From assembly GCA_033557465.1 (NCBI GenBank), contig CM066041.1, positions 160,493,532-160,557,531 of the forward strand: a stretch of 64,000 nucleotides of DNA, read 5' to 3'. Each line of letters opens with the position of its first letter. The first letter of the stretch is position 1. Shown here one piece after another: positions 1 through 10,329 of the stretch. The notes below the pieces were generated by a model. That model saw only the letters and a list, made by a program, of their open reading frames with translations. It had not been told where the DNA came from and did no database searches. The stretch is from Ichthyophis bannanicus (lineage: Eukaryota > Chordata > Amphibia > Gymnophiona > Ichthyophiidae). A program made the position numbers and the translations under genes.

Positions 1-1968
1 AAGGTCTGGAGCTGCTCCCAAGTCCAGGGAGGGGGCTTGGGAAAGATGCAGAAGTAGAGGGTACCACACTTGGCGTGGCCAGCGTGGAGCTATGAGGATC
101 ATGGACCCTTGATCCCTTTGAAGTTTGAACAGAGTCTTGGGAATCAAAGGAATGGGTGGAAAGGCATACAGGAAACCCTGACCCCAATGCAGGAGGAAGG
201 CATCCTTGGTCTGAACTCCCTGACACGGAATTCTGGAACAGAAACGGGGAAGTTTGGCATTCCACGGACTTGCAAAGAGGTCTATGTCCGGGGTTCCCCA
301 TTTCTGGAAGATTCTGAGTACCTGATCTATGTGCAGGGACCATTCGTGTGGAAGCAGAACTCGACTGAGTCTGTCTGCCCAAGAGTTTTGGATTCCTGGA
401 AGATATACTGCCAGGAGATGGATTTGATGCTCTCTGGCGAAGGCCCATAATCTTAGAGCTTCGTTGCAAAGGAACAGAGAGCCAGTCCCTCCTTGTTTGT
501 TTATGTAAAACATGGCTACTTGATTGTCCGTGTGAATAAGGACTGTCATGTTGCTGAGGAGGGTATGAAAAACTTTGAGAGCTAGAAAGATTGCTCGAAG
601 TTCCAAGTGGTTGATATGAAGGGTGGTCTCATGTGGACACCAAGTGCCCTGAGTGGAGAGATCTTGGAGATGAGCCCCCCAACCTGTTTGGGAGGCATCT
701 GTTGTGAGGGTTGCTTGGGGCAACAATGGTTGAAAGGGGGCCCCCAACAACAGATTTTGAGGGGATATCCACCATTGGAGAGACCAAAAGAGACGATTGG
801 AGTTTGCTATTTGGTCTGAGAGAGCTCCTGATGCTTGAGTCCACTGGGTGGATAAAGTCCATTGAGCTGCTCTCATATGTAGGCGAGCATAAGGCACCAC
901 ATGCACTGTGGAGGCCATGTGGCCTAATAGTTGTAGCATCTCTCTGGCAGTCAAGTGGCTTCTGGACTGAGTCTGAGAGGCTAAGTGCACTAGACGTTGG
1001 CAACAGGCTTGAGGTAGATAGGCCCTTGCGGTGGTGGTATCCAACCAGGCCCCTATGAATTCTAGGGATTGAGTAGGGGTGAGTTGGGACTTTGGCAGAT
1101 TGATCACAAGTCCCAGATACTGTAGAATTCACCTGGTGCGATCCAGGGAAGTCTGAGCCTCGGACTGAGACGGAGCTCGGATGAGCCAGTCGTCCAGGTA
1201 TGGGAAGACAAAAATTCCCAGGGTGCGTAGGAATGCAGCTACTATTGCCATGCATTTGGTAAATACCCTTGGAGCAGAGGCTAGACCGAAGGGAAGTACT
1301 CTGTACTGGAAATGTTTTCCCTGGAACAGAAACCGTCGGAATTTTCTGTGGGATGGATGGATGAGTATATGTGTGTACGCATCCTTGAGATCTAGAGAAC
1401 AAAGCCAGTCCTGACTCTGTAGGTATGGAAGGAGAGTGCCTAGAGAAAGCATCTTGAATTTCTCCCTGTATAAAAATTTGTTCAATTCTCTGAGCTCCAA
1501 AATGGGTCTGTACCCCCCTGTTTTCTTGGGAATGAGAAAATAAGGGGAGTAAAAACCTGACCCTTGTTGAGGAAGAGGAACCTCTTCTATTGCCTTTTGG
1601 GCGAGAAGAGTGGTCACCTCCTGACCCAACAGGTCTAGGAGAGATGGGGGAGAATTGAAACTTCTCACCATGGTATGGGGAGGAAGGTTGGAGAAATGTA
1701 GTTTGTAGCCCTCTCTGATGATAGAGAGGGTCCATTGCTCTGATGTAATTTGCTCCCATCTGGGAGCAAAATGAGTTAACCTTCCTGGAATGGTGAGAGG
1801 TTCTGGATGTTTTAGAGCCAGAAAGGTTAAGTTCTCTAGTTTTAAGTCAAAAACCCTGAGGGGGTTGGGCTGTAGCAGCCCCTGCAGGTTTTGCCCTGGC
1901 CTGTTTAGGCTGCTGACGCTTAGGAGCAAAGCGAGCTGCAGAAGATTGTTGGCCAGTATTTGTGGCAA
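1..1968 (-). pseudogene. DIRS pol: reverse transcriptase and RNase H, one nonsense codon
   Basis: Would encode the RT/RNase H that copies DIRS RNA into DNA. From 1968 to 1129 the frame is open for 279 codons with RT blocks GFYSPYFLIPKK, RPILELRELN, SLDLKDAYTHI, VLPFGLASAPRVFTK and the catalytic FPYLDDWL (about 1185-1206). A TGA at 1129-1131 interrupts it, after which the same frame stays open to position 1 as checked line by line. That part contains RNase H features: TTDAS at about 700, a HLELRA block at about 600 and HTDNQ at about 530, followed by APRWPRQVW near 80, a motif common in DIRS pol. The start overlaps the end of gag by about 120 nt. Apart from the TGA no break is seen within the window, so the copy is young or recently inactivated. 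The recombinase and methyltransferase-like parts would lie outside. Confidence 0.85.
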
Positions 1969-3657
1969 ATCTGGCCTTCTTGTAGAAAGGCTTTTTGAAA
2001 GATTTCTTTTTGACAGGGGTAAAGGTAGACTTAGAAAGTCTATCTAAAGCAGCATTTTCTGCATCCATTTGAGTGGCTTTGATTTGCCACTCCTTACCAA
2101 ACAGATTCTCACCCATACAGGGCAAATTTCCCAACCCATCCTGGACCCAGGGTTCAAGGTTAGAGGCCTGGAGCCAAGCAATTCTGCGAGCCGCTATGGC
2201 AATATCTGAGGCTCTGCTAGCACCCTCAAAGGAGTCAAAGGCTGCTCTGTTGGAGAACTTTGAAATATCTTGGGTATGCTTCAGCAGAAGAAGGAACTCC
2301 TCCTTTCTATCCTCTGGGATAAAGGGGAGAAAATGGCGTATTTTTAATGCAATTTCCTTCAGAAACATGCCCATATAGAGGCTGTATGAGTTGATTCTGG
2401 CAATAAGCATACTTGCTTGGAAGATTTTTCTTCCAAAAGCATCCAGAGTCCTACATTCTCTTCCTGGGGGAGTAGAAGAGTGTCTTTTAGTACTCTTGAT
2501 CCTTTTCATAGCTGACTGCACCACAATGGAGTGGTGCGGGAGCTGAGTTTTTTGAAACCCAGGAGAAGGGGGGACACGATACATGGTGTACAGACGACGA
2601 GAATGTGGAGATAGGGTGAGAGGAGTCTCCCATAAGTCCATCATGTGATCTTGAAGAATTTCATGGATGGGCAGGGTGACTGCCTCTTTGGGAACCTTAG
2701 AGTATCCTAAAATTTCTAACTTTTTTGCTCTAGGTTCTTTTTCAGAGGATACAGAAATAGAAAGACCTTTAGCTACTTCAATGATGAAGTCTTGAAAGGA
2801 TAAATCCTCTGGAGGAGACATTCTCCTCTTTGGAGAAGAGGGCTCCTCAGGTAGAGTAAGGGATACTTCAGCAGAGTCATCTGATGAATCAGGATCATCA
2901 GAAGACTCAAAGTATCGTCTGTTTGCTTCCAGGGATCGATAAGCGTATCGACCGGTATCGACATTGGGGGTACCCGGAACCGGATCGGTATCGGGAAAAA
3001 CCCCGGAACTGGGAACCGGAATCGGTATCCTGGTCGATTTGGAAGGCATGGGTACCGGTATCGGTTGTGGTACCGGAACCGGAGTCGGTACCGCAGGGTG
3101 CGGTACCAAGGGCGTCGCAGCCTTAATAAAAGCCAAAATGGCCTGCTGCATGGATTGAACTGTATGATCCATGGACGCCACGACTGTCTGGATGTCGGTA
3201 CCGGATGATTGAGCCGGTACCCCAGAACAGTCTAACAGGTCGAGGCCGTGCCATCGATGTCAACCTGTAACCCCATAGGAGGAGCTTTGGAAGCCGGAGC
3301 TTCCCGCCGGGGTTGTTTGGCTGGGGCAGGGTCCTCAGGGTCAAGCCCAGGGGTATCTCGATACTTAGAGGGAGATTTGCCCTTTGAGGACCTGCCAGAG
3401 GAATGTTTGGTTACCTGAAATCCATCAGGAGAGGAAGACCTGGAAGATGTCGATGCTGGAGTATCTGTAGAAAACAGCATGTGAAACTTGGCTGCCCGGT
3501 TCTGTAAGCCACGTTTAGACATCAAAGAACAGGATGGACAATCCGGAATGGAATGGTCAAGCCCCAAACATTTAAGACACCATTCATGGGTGTCTGAGAC
3601 TGAAATAGTACCGCTGCACTTGGTGCATTTTTTAAACCCAGAGGCTTGTTTCTCCAT
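1847..3657 (-). pseudogene. DIRS ORF1 (gag-like), copy A, broken near its middle
   Basis: The ATG at 3657 begins MEKQASGFKKCTKC, followed by CLKCLGLDHSIPDCPSC, giving a Cys/His cluster usual at the N-terminus of DIRS ORF1. This first frame runs 141 codons to a stop at 3232. The homologous continuation is a 444-codon frame from 3181 to 1847, so there is a stop/frame break at about 3180-3235. The middle part is rich in Pro-Val/Ile dipeptides coded by GGTACC/GGTATC motifs, then an acidic Ser/Asp stretch (ESSDDPDSSDDS). The C-terminal half, with motifs such as LPIHEILQDHMMDLWETPL, is shared with copy B, and the C-terminus is basic. Function is inferred: RNA-binding/particle protein. Confidence 0.8.
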
Positions 3658-4038
3658 GAGGGAGAATTAGTGAAGGCCTAAAGGCCTCACAGAACTAACA
3701 CAATAAGTGAGGGAAAAAAAAAGAGATTTTTTTTTTTTTTTTAAATAAAGGAAAAAAGACCGGCGGTACCGGTCTGGAAGCGGGGAAGGCAGACACGCGG
3801 CCAAAGAAATAAATTAAAATAACAACTTCTTCAGCGGTGACAGGAACACGACCTGCTGGCTCCGCGGAAAAAGAAGAACTGAGGAGAGTTGGTCAGGAAG
3901 GCGGGAAGGCAGCGCGCATGCGCAGTGGGAGGCCCCAAAAGCTTTCCTTCTGGGAAGCTGGGGAGCTTTCCCGCTCGGGCTCCGTCGGTACCGACGTACC
4001 CATATGTGAGGACTTATTCCTGCTTGTTCCTGGAGATA
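3658..4038 (-). repeat. DIRS copy A 5' leader and terminal repeat
   Basis: Non-coding leader upstream of ORF1 on the minus strand. It shares long blocks with the leader of copy B (5284-5687): GCGGTGACAGG, GACCTG, TCTGCGG/TCCGCGG, AAAAGCTTTCCT, GGCTCCGTCGGTACC, ACCCATATGTGA and the outer end CTGCTTGTTCCTGGAGATA. The outer 80-100 bp is the likely inverted terminal repeat; its partner is beyond the left edge. It contains the perfect 12-bp palindrome GTCGGTACCGAC near 3983-3998. A T/A-rich tract at 3715-3755 separates it from ORF1. Confidence 0.7.
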
Positions 4039-5283
4039 GCATGGAAGCCTGGAAGGATCGATGTCCAAAGGTGTCAAGAGTCCTACACTCACGTCCTGGA
4101 GGATTAGATGCATGCCTTTTTGCAGTCTTCATCCGTCTCATGGCTGATAGCACCACCATGGAATGGTGTGGTAATTGAGACTTCTGAAACCCAGGACAAG
4201 AAGGAACTCGATACATGGGATCGAGTCTTCGAGAATGAGGCGATGTGGTTAGAGGTGTTTCCCACATTCTTAACATGAGATCATGCAAGATCTCATGAAT
4301 AGGTAAGGTAGCTGCCTCCTTGGGAGCTTTAGGGTACTGTAGGATTTCTAATTCCTTTGCCCTAGGCTCTTTTTCAGGAGCCACTGTGATGGAAAGACCT
4401 CGGGCCACATCTCAGATAAAATCCTGAAAGGACATATCCTCTGGTGGAGACATCCTACGCTGAGGCGAAGAGGAATCCTCAGGAAGAAGTACTCTGGTAT
4501 CGGCAGAGCCTTTGGAGTCTTCAGACTCATCCGAGGATTCGAAGTATCTCTTATCCGGGTGATCGTGCAAGGCACGGTACCGGTACCGAACAAAGTCGGC
4601 ATTGGAGTGGTCCGGTACTGACTTGTGAATGCCGGATAGAGATGCATGACTCGGTCCCGGTAGAACAGCTGCCATTGTCGAGGCAGTCAGTGCCGGTACC
4701 GGAGTCGGTGCTGGTACCGGTTGAATTGTCTGAAGCGGTTTCAGGGGCATCGAGGCTGTGAGAAGAGCCGCCAGACAGCATTCAATAGCCAAGAATCTCT
4801 GGTCTATCGATGCTGCCGATGTTTGGGTATCGGTGCCGGTTAAAGCGGCCGGAACCCCAGAGCATGGCACCAGTAGTTCTGCCGAGGTTGAAGCCTCGAG
4901 AACATCCTGGAGCCCCATTAGTGCTTTGGAAGCCGAAGCCTCCCGCCAGGGCAATTTTGCCGGTGAAAGTCCCTCAAGGGCAACGCCAGAGGCATCTCGA
5001 TGTTTAGAAGGAGATCTACCCTTTGAGGACCGGCTAGATTTGTTTAGTTACATGAGATCCATGGGAGGATGTCAATGCCACGGAGGCTGCATCGGAGGGA
5101 AAAAGGGTGCTGAGCTTAGCAGCTCGGTTTTGCCTGCCCCTTTTTGACATCATTCCAAGGGCAACACACTCTGAAAGAGTGGTTAGGACCTAAACATTTG
5201 AGGCACCACTCATGGGTGTCGGTGACAGAGATGGTAACGCCACACTTAGAACACTTTTTAAAACCCGAAGCAGGATTTTCCAT
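4039..5283 (-). pseudogene. DIRS ORF1 (gag-like), copy B, truncated and broken
   Basis: Starts at the ATG at 5283 (MENPASGFKKCSKC, then CLKCLGPNHSF) and parallels the ORF1 of copy A. A stop occurs at about 5116. The continuation is open from 4954 to 4412, has a TGA at 4409-4411 where A reads on (SFQDFI then a stop, then VARGLSITV), and continues as MARGLSITVAPEKEPRAKELE and RLDPMYRVPSCPGFQKSQLPHHS until copy A cuts it at 4038. The Pro-rich middle is again built on GGTACC-type codon pairs (4560-4860). No functional protein is expected. Confidence 0.8.
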
Positions 5284-5687
5284 TTTGAGGGAAAAAGTTG
5301 GGCCTAGTGCCCAAAATGGTGCGTGGCACCCGAAAAGAAAATTACTGGAGAAAGACTCCAGAACCAAGGATTTTTGGGGTTTTTTTAGAAAAAAGAAAAG
5401 AAGAACCGGCGGCACCGGTATAGCGTCGAGGGAAGGCAGACTCGACCACAAAAAAGAAGTATAAGAAGGGAATTTTCTGCGGTGACAGGATGTGCGACCT
5501 GTCGGCTCTGCGGAAAACGAAGAACTGGAGAGGGACAGTTGGGCAAGGCAGGAAGGCAGCACGCAGGCGCTGTGGGATGCTCTGAAAAGCTTTCCTATTG
5601 GACGCTGGGGAGCATTCCCACGCAGGCTCCGTCGGTACCAACGATACCCATATGTGAAGACTACATTCCTGCTTGTTCCTGGAGATA
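5284..5687 (-). repeat. DIRS copy B 5' leader and terminal repeat
   Basis: Matches the leader of copy A block by block (GCGGTGACAGG, AAAAGCTTTCCT, GGCTCCGTCGGTACC, CCCATATGTGA) and ends in the same outer sequence at 5687. The central palindrome of A is degenerate here (GTCGGTACCAAC). It includes a stretch coding by chance for a long antisense frame, not considered a gene. Confidence 0.7.
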
Positions 5688-6679
5688 TGCAATTATCTCC
5701 CCCTGCATGGCAGCTTTTTCCGCTTCCCACACCATCCAGGGATCCATTCCGTCTATGTCATTCTCGCGCCAGTATATGTGCCATGCCGCATGCAAGTGTT
5801 TTTGGAACTCCTGGTTTTTATACAAAGTCGGGTTCATTTTCCACAGGGCTTTCCCCATTCCATTCCCTCCTCCTGTCCCATAAGAACATAAGATATACCA
5901 TACTGGGTCAGACCAAGGTCCATCAAGCCCAGTATCCTGTTTCCAACAGTGGCCAATCTAGGTTATACATACCTAGCAGTTTTCCCATTCACACCAGGGC
6001 ATGGTCAGAAATGGCTGCCTTTCCTATCTCCACCTTCTCTAGGCTTCTGAATAATGATTGTTATGAGCAGGGAATTTAGTCTTGCATAGCTGTTATGGGG
6101 ATGTGAGTAGAAGGTGAAATCCACCTCCTCTGGGTGGAGTACATGCCAGGCATCTACCATGTTTAATTCCTCTAGTAAGAACTCCACTTCTTTCCCTTTA
6201 TTCCATATTGGGTCTCCTCACAGGGGTTTGCAGTCAAGGGAGGGCTCACAAGGTAAGTTGAAATCATCCCCTATAATGTGCTGGTAATCGCTGAATTGCA
6301 GTAAGTGGGAGTTCAGTGCAACGAAAAATTTCTGGTTGTATATGTTGGGTGCATATACATTACACAATACTAGCTTTGTGCCTCCCATTTCTCCTGCCAT
6401 GATATGGTATCTTCCTTCCAAATCTACAATACTATTGTGGGGGACAAATGGCATCCGGCAATGCATCAGGGTTGCCACCCCTTGCTGTCTCCCATTGTAA
6501 GAAGAGTAACCCAGCTCCCCTATCCACCCCTGCTGGAGTTTATGTTCTCGGTCGGTCAGGTATATTCTTACAGGAGACACATCTGCCCCTTCCTTCTTTA
6601 TGTAGTTAAGTATTTTAGTGCGTTTTATGGGGGAGTTTATCCCTTCCACATTAAGGGTAAGGACTTTGAGTTTATCCAA
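5688..6679 (-). pseudogene. L1 ORF2 N-terminal part: APE endonuclease
   Basis: The ATG at 6679 begins MDKLKVLTLNVEGINSPIKR, the usual L1 endonuclease start carrying the metal-site Asn. Further blocks are VLCNVYAPN, GDDFNLPCEPSLD (GDFN region, with an extra Asp), DAWHVLHPEEVDFTFYSHPH and, in a shifted frame, EIGKAAISDHALV just before 5993. After the CR1 fragment, 5858-5661 reads KALWKMNPTLYKNQEFQKH and WEAEKAAMQGEIIAY, the L1 region between endonuclease and RT. At least one frameshift separates the GDFN block from the SDH block, so it is inactive. The glutamate of the QETHL block is not recognisable. Confidence 0.8.
5881..5992 (-). repeat. CR1 LINE 3'-end fragment
   Basis: On the + strand it reads ATAAGAACATAAG then CATACTGGGTCAGACC, CCAGTATCCTGTTTCC and AACAGTGGCCAATC. 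This is the reverse complement of the 3' end of the CR1 at 42038-46568. It interrupts the L1 ORF2 between ISDHALV and ALWKMNP. Confidence 0.85.
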
Positions 6680-7480
6680 TCTCTTTCCATGGAGTGGGTT
6701 TCATCCGCTTGGCTCTATGCCCATGCATTACAGGGGTACTAATCTCCCAGCATAGCTGAACCCTGTTCTTCCCTTCCCTCTTTCCACCAGCAAGCCCTCC
6801 CTCGTCCCTCCTTTCTATCCCCTCCCCCTGCCTTCCTCCCCCCTGCTTTCGTCTCCCCCACTACAACTTCTTCCCTTGCCTACTCTGTCCCAGTCTTCCT
6901 CCGTCTCCCCCTCTCCCCCAACCGCCACGGCCCTCTCGTCCCTTCCTTGGATGTTATTCATCCTCCTCCTTCCTACACCTCTCTTATCTGTCATACAGCA
7001 CACCCCATATGCACTCCCATGCACCTAGCCTAACCTCATGTTGCATTAAACAGTACTTGATGTCGCCTTCTCCCAGGGTCCTCCCTTCAAGACTCTCTTG
7101 CAGCTTGTCTCTCCTAGGTCGTAGATGCCTCTTTGTGCTGTCTTTGCCCGATTCTCTCTTGCAATCTGCGCCGCTCAGTACTCCACCTGAGTACAGCTCA
7201 TGGGAATAGGATGGAGACAGACTGTCCTCTCCGCCTCAGTGCAGGCCTTGTCTCTGTCAAGTTGTCCATTCCGCAGCTCTCACTGTGAAGTCCTAATGTT
7301 ATCTATAGTCTATGTATTTATTTCCCCTTTCGTCTCCACTCACCTGGTGGGTCCTAGAGTTATTTCTCCGCTATCTGCTCCAGGAATTCTTGTAATGCCG
7401 CCAGTGTCACAAAATGAAGTGTGCAGTTCTCGTGCTCCAATCGGACCCATGCCGGGTATTTGGTTGCTAATTGGGAGCAC
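6680..7480 (-). other. L1 inter-ORF spacer, purine-rich on the sense strand
   Basis: Between L1 ORF1 and ORF2. On the + strand 6760-6990 is almost all C and T (G/A on the element's sense strand). No long conserved frame is seen. The second L1 of the window has a purine-rich stretch at the same place (54797-55700). Confidence 0.55.
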
Positions 7481-7512
7481 AGAGGGGCCATTGCCCGCTG
7501 CCTCTCCACCAC

Positions 7513-8160
7513 TCATGCTGAATAATCATTGAACAGCAAAGGTTTATGCCCATGATATTCTAATTGCCTTTGAGAATGAAAATTTTTCATGAGCTTGTCT
7601 TTATCTGCAAAGTTTAGTACTTGGGCGACAACAGGCCCCGGCCAGCCAGCATTTTCTCGGTGCGGTCCCAGTCTGTCCATGCATTCCACCGTCATGTGGT
7701 CCCCTGGTATGTTCAGGCCCAATTGCTTTGGCAGCCACATTGCAAAGATTTCCCATAGCTCACCTTCTTTGTATGTCTCAGGGAGGCCAATCAGCTGCAC
7801 ATTGTTGCTCCTGTTTTGGTTTTCCTGATTGTCTATTTGTTCTAGGAGTTGCTTTTGGGTGCTCTTGAGCTAGCCGACCTGTTGCTCCAGGACCTCTATT
7901 CTGTTGTTGTGTTGCATCACTTAGCCCTCGATCTGCTGCACCTGTGCTTCCAGGCTCCCCCTTATTTTTTCAAAGGAGGCATGCAAACAAGAGAGACGTT
8001 CATCTAAGATTGCCGACATTGTGCAGGTGATTTCCCTCACTGCCTCGTCGTGCATGGTGATGGTGGGTTGTAAAGCTTTGCTGTCGGCCATTTTTCCTTC
8101 GCGGTCTTTCCCAGGCCTTGTGTTCTTTACGGGCATTCCGTAAGATCCCCTGCCGCTCAA
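7513..8160 (-). pseudogene. L1 ORF1 (RNA-binding chaperone), degraded
   Basis: 8160-7921 codes for an N-terminal segment with the heptad-like stretch DEAVREITCTMSAILDERLS, fitting the ORF1 coiled coil. 7800-7513 codes for the conserved ORF1 RRM/C-terminal block: IGLPETYKEGELWEIF, MDRLGPHR, GPVVAQVLNFADKDKLM and PLLFNDYSA. Between them (7920-7801) the frame is interrupted, with LLEQIDNQ-type coiled-coil residues still readable. L1 ORF1 forms trimers that bind the LINE RNA. This copy is not expected to work. Confidence 0.72.
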
Positions 8161-8258
8161 CCGCTCCCTGCTGTCTCTGCTCGGGGAGCGAGTGGGTTCG
8201 ATGGGACCTGAGTTTTACCTTGTTTTTTTTCCTTTTTTAAGCCTTTTTTTTTTTTTTT

Positions 8259-8479
8259 GGAGGAGTAGCCTAGTGGTTAGAGCAACTGCCTAGTATCCAG
8301 AAGATCAAGGGTTCGATTTCCACTGGCACTCCCTGTGACTTTGGGCAAGTCACTTTACCCTCCATTGCCTCAGAAGAAAAGGCTGGCAATCTACTTCCGG
8401 TGATACACTGCCAAGAAAACCCAGAGGTAGCTGGGTTGCTATGAGTCAACACTGACTTGATAGCACTAAAAAAAAAAAA
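8259..8479 (+). mobile_element. tRNA-headed SINE with RTE/BovB-like tail and clear target duplication
   Basis: The head has pol III-type A (TAGCCTAGTGGTTAGAGCA) and B (GGGTTCGATTTCC) boxes, the body has the CORE/MIR-like GGGCAAGTCACTTTACCCTCC, and the tail (GGTTGCTATGAGTC, ACTTGATAGCAC) resembles the 3' end of RTE/BovB LINEs, followed by poly(A). AAGCCTTTTTTTT flanks it on both sides (from 8239 and from 8480), a target duplication. It is a complete insertion next to the L1 5' end. Confidence 0.8.
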
Positions 8480-8684
8480 AAGCCTTTTTTTTAGTAGTTT
8501 TAATCAGTTTAAGGACAAAGCTCAGCACCAGGGTGTCTGCTCAGCTCTGCCTCACCATGTGACCCCGGGCCTCATTAATAGTGTGCGGGGCAGTGCACTA
8601 GATGCAAGGAGGTGGGACTCCCTGAATTTAGTGTGATTCGCTGTGTTAATCTTGTCATGGGGAGCCAATGCCGCCACCCATTGT

Positions 8685-8960
8685 ACTACTGCTACTACTA
8701 TTATTACTTATCATTTGTATAGCACTACAAAGTATACGGAGCGCTGTACATGTACCAATAAGACAGTCTCTGCTCATCAGAGCTTACAATCTAGTCAAGA
8801 CCAATCACACACAAACTAGGAGCTAGGGCAAATCAAGGGAAATGGCAAGGTGATAAGCAGGAGAATAAGGGGATCAGGATCCAAACGTAGCCTTGAAGAA
8901 GTGGGTTTTTAGCCTGGATTTGAATAGGGCCAGAGAAGGCGCCAGACATACTAACTCAAG
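8685..8960 (-). repeat. Interspersed repeat 3' tail (GCGCTGTACA family)
   Basis: On + it reads TATAGCACTACAAAGTATAC, GAGCGCTGTACATG and GAGCTTACAATCTAGTCAAG. This is the inverse of the tail at 30350-30465, so the two are members of one family in opposite orientation. The parent LINE is not identifiable from the window. Confidence 0.6.
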
Positions 8961-10011
8961 TACTTTGTTGTGCTAGCAGTAGTTACTTCCTGTCAAGCAC
9001 CAGCAGGGTGGGCTTTCAAGGCCTGTTCAGTGGCACTATGGCAGGAATGTCCATGCCCCAACCAGACATGCACAGCTCAGATAGCATGGGATCTCAAGTT
9101 ACTTTTTAGTGTGGTGCTGAAAATGTGTGCCAACCTCGTGCTACCCAGGTAGTGTGCTTTAGTAAACATGCCCTTGTGTGAAGTCCCACAAATTGCTACA
9201 AATGGACATTCAGAAGCTTACCATATCATACTAGTACCAAGAATTCAAACTGCACCAATTCTACCTGTGAAAAGTTAGCACTGCAACTTTTCTAGAACAC
9301 CAGCACACTTCCAGCTGCCAAAAGGGGACAAACTGGAGTGATACTTTCAAAGAATCTGCATGTCGACAGAATCTCTCACCTCGGTTACACATGCAAAACA
9401 TGAACCATCAATTAGTAAAGAGGCTGCAAATTAGAAACAAATATGCAGACAAAAAAAAAGAAATGGAAACCCCCAAGAAACCATACTGCGAGCGGTTGAA
9501 CACCAAAGAAAGAAACAAATGCATTTCTTCCTGCACTGAACACAATGCAATACAAGCATGTTTTCAAAGATGTATTTAATCTAAAAATTGAAAATAATTC
9601 TCTCATACCTTTTTGTTTTCAGATTATTTTATTTTTCCACTTGGAATAGTCCTGCTCTCTCTTTACCACTTCTTCTGGAGTTTCTCCTAAATCCTTTTCT
9701 AGGGTCTCATTTCCGTTTCCTGTTTTTTCCCTTCCTTCCCTACACCTGTCTCTGACAGTGATCCTTCTAGTTCATCTTTTTTTTTCCATTTCTCTCATCT
9801 GCCTTTTTTTTCTACCTACATGGCTAGATTGTATTCCTCGTTCTCCCTCCTCCAGTGCTCAATCTCCCTTTTTTCACCTACTTACCAGGGTTCCATGGTT
9901 TACTCTTACCTCCCTAGTCCTCCCATGCTCCACCCATGTCTCATTCCTTTCTCAGATTCCCATTCCTGTTTTTCACCCACTTTCTACTTCCCATTTCCAT
10001 CATGCAGGGAG
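8961..10011. other. Unassigned interval, second half T/C-rich
   Basis: No gene or recognisable element is seen in 8961-9600; short frames have no family features. 9600-10011 is strongly T/C-rich on the + strand, without a clear repeat unit. Confidence 0.4.
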
Positions 10012-10313
10012 GAGTAGCCTAGTGGTTGGGGCAAGGTACTTCAGGCCAGAAGGTCGGGGGTTCAAATCCCACTGGAGGACAGCAACCTTGGGCCGGAAGG
10101 ACTGGGGTTTCTAGTCCCACAGGTGCTCCTTGTGGTCTTGGGCAAGCCACTTAACCCTCCATTGCCCATGTTCCCTGTAAGTATTAGTGTATGTGTCTCA
10201 TATCCCCGCGTGTTAAATGTATCCCCCAATTGTGTTGTGACCGCTTTGATTGAAGGATAAGGCGGTATACAAAACTGTCTAAATAAATAAATAAAATAAA
10301 ATAAATAAATAAA
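10012..10313 (+). mobile_element. tRNA-headed SINE with L2-like tail
   Basis: Begins GGAGGAGTAGCCTAGTGGTT (A-box region) and has the B box GGGTTCAAATCCC, the core CTTGGGCAAGCCACTTAACC and the tail GTGACCGCTTTGATTGAAGG, GGCGGTATACAAA, then (AAATA)n. The tail type is the same as the 3' end of the L2 at 50.5 kb (CGCACTGATG, GCGGTATATAA), suggesting mobilisation by an L2. Confidence 0.75.
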
Positions 10314-10329
10314 TATTCCCTCAGACCTC

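Larger units (their letters stand above)
1..4038 (-). mobile_element. DIRS retrotransposon copy A (left end outside window)
   Basis: Read on the minus strand: a 5' terminal/leader region (4038-3658), a gag-like ORF1 (3657 to about 1847) and an overlapping pol ORF with RT then RNase H that runs off the left edge. The FPYLDDWL RT signature, the RT/RNase H layout and a gag whose start codes for paired CxxC motifs are typical of DIRS elements, which use a tyrosine recombinase (not visible here, expected to the left). Its terminal sequence ends CTTGTTCCTGGAGATA at 4038, exactly where the gag of a second DIRS copy (B) resumes, so A appears inserted into B. DIRS elements integrate without target duplication, and none is seen. 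Confidence 0.88.
4039..5687 (-). mobile_element. DIRS retrotransposon copy B, 5' part, interrupted by copy A
   Basis: A second DIRS copy with the same orientation and order as A: terminal/leader region 5687-5284, then gag from 5283. Its gag stops matching at 4039, exactly at the outer end of copy A. The rest of B should lie to the left of A, outside the window. Its own outer end, CTGCTTGTTCCTGGAGATA, abuts an L1 ORF2 sequence at about 5688. Protein blocks are clearly homologous to A but diverged, so A and B are different insertions rather than a local duplication. Confidence 0.85.
5688..8238 (-). mobile_element. L1 LINE (5' half), disrupted by DIRS copy B and a CR1 fragment
   Basis: On the minus strand: ORF1 (8160-7513), a spacer of about 800 bp that is C/T-rich on the + strand, then ORF2 starting at 6679 with the APE endonuclease and continuing to 5688, where DIRS copy B was inserted. 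A CR1 3' fragment (5881-5992) interrupts the end of the endonuclease. The remainder of ORF2 would be left of both DIRS copies. It is a different L1 lineage from the one at 50.7-56.8 kb, judged by the divergent endonuclease start. Confidence 0.8.

Noticed and set aside
629..1759. 376-codon minus-strand frame
   Set aside because: It overlaps the DIRS RT/RNase H in another frame; the conserved RT and RNase H motifs are in the neighbouring frame, so this is a shadow.
8262..8340. tRNA gene
   Set aside because: A and B boxes are present but the sequence continues into a SINE core and tail with a target duplication; no cloverleaf or anticodon arm could be drawn convincingly.
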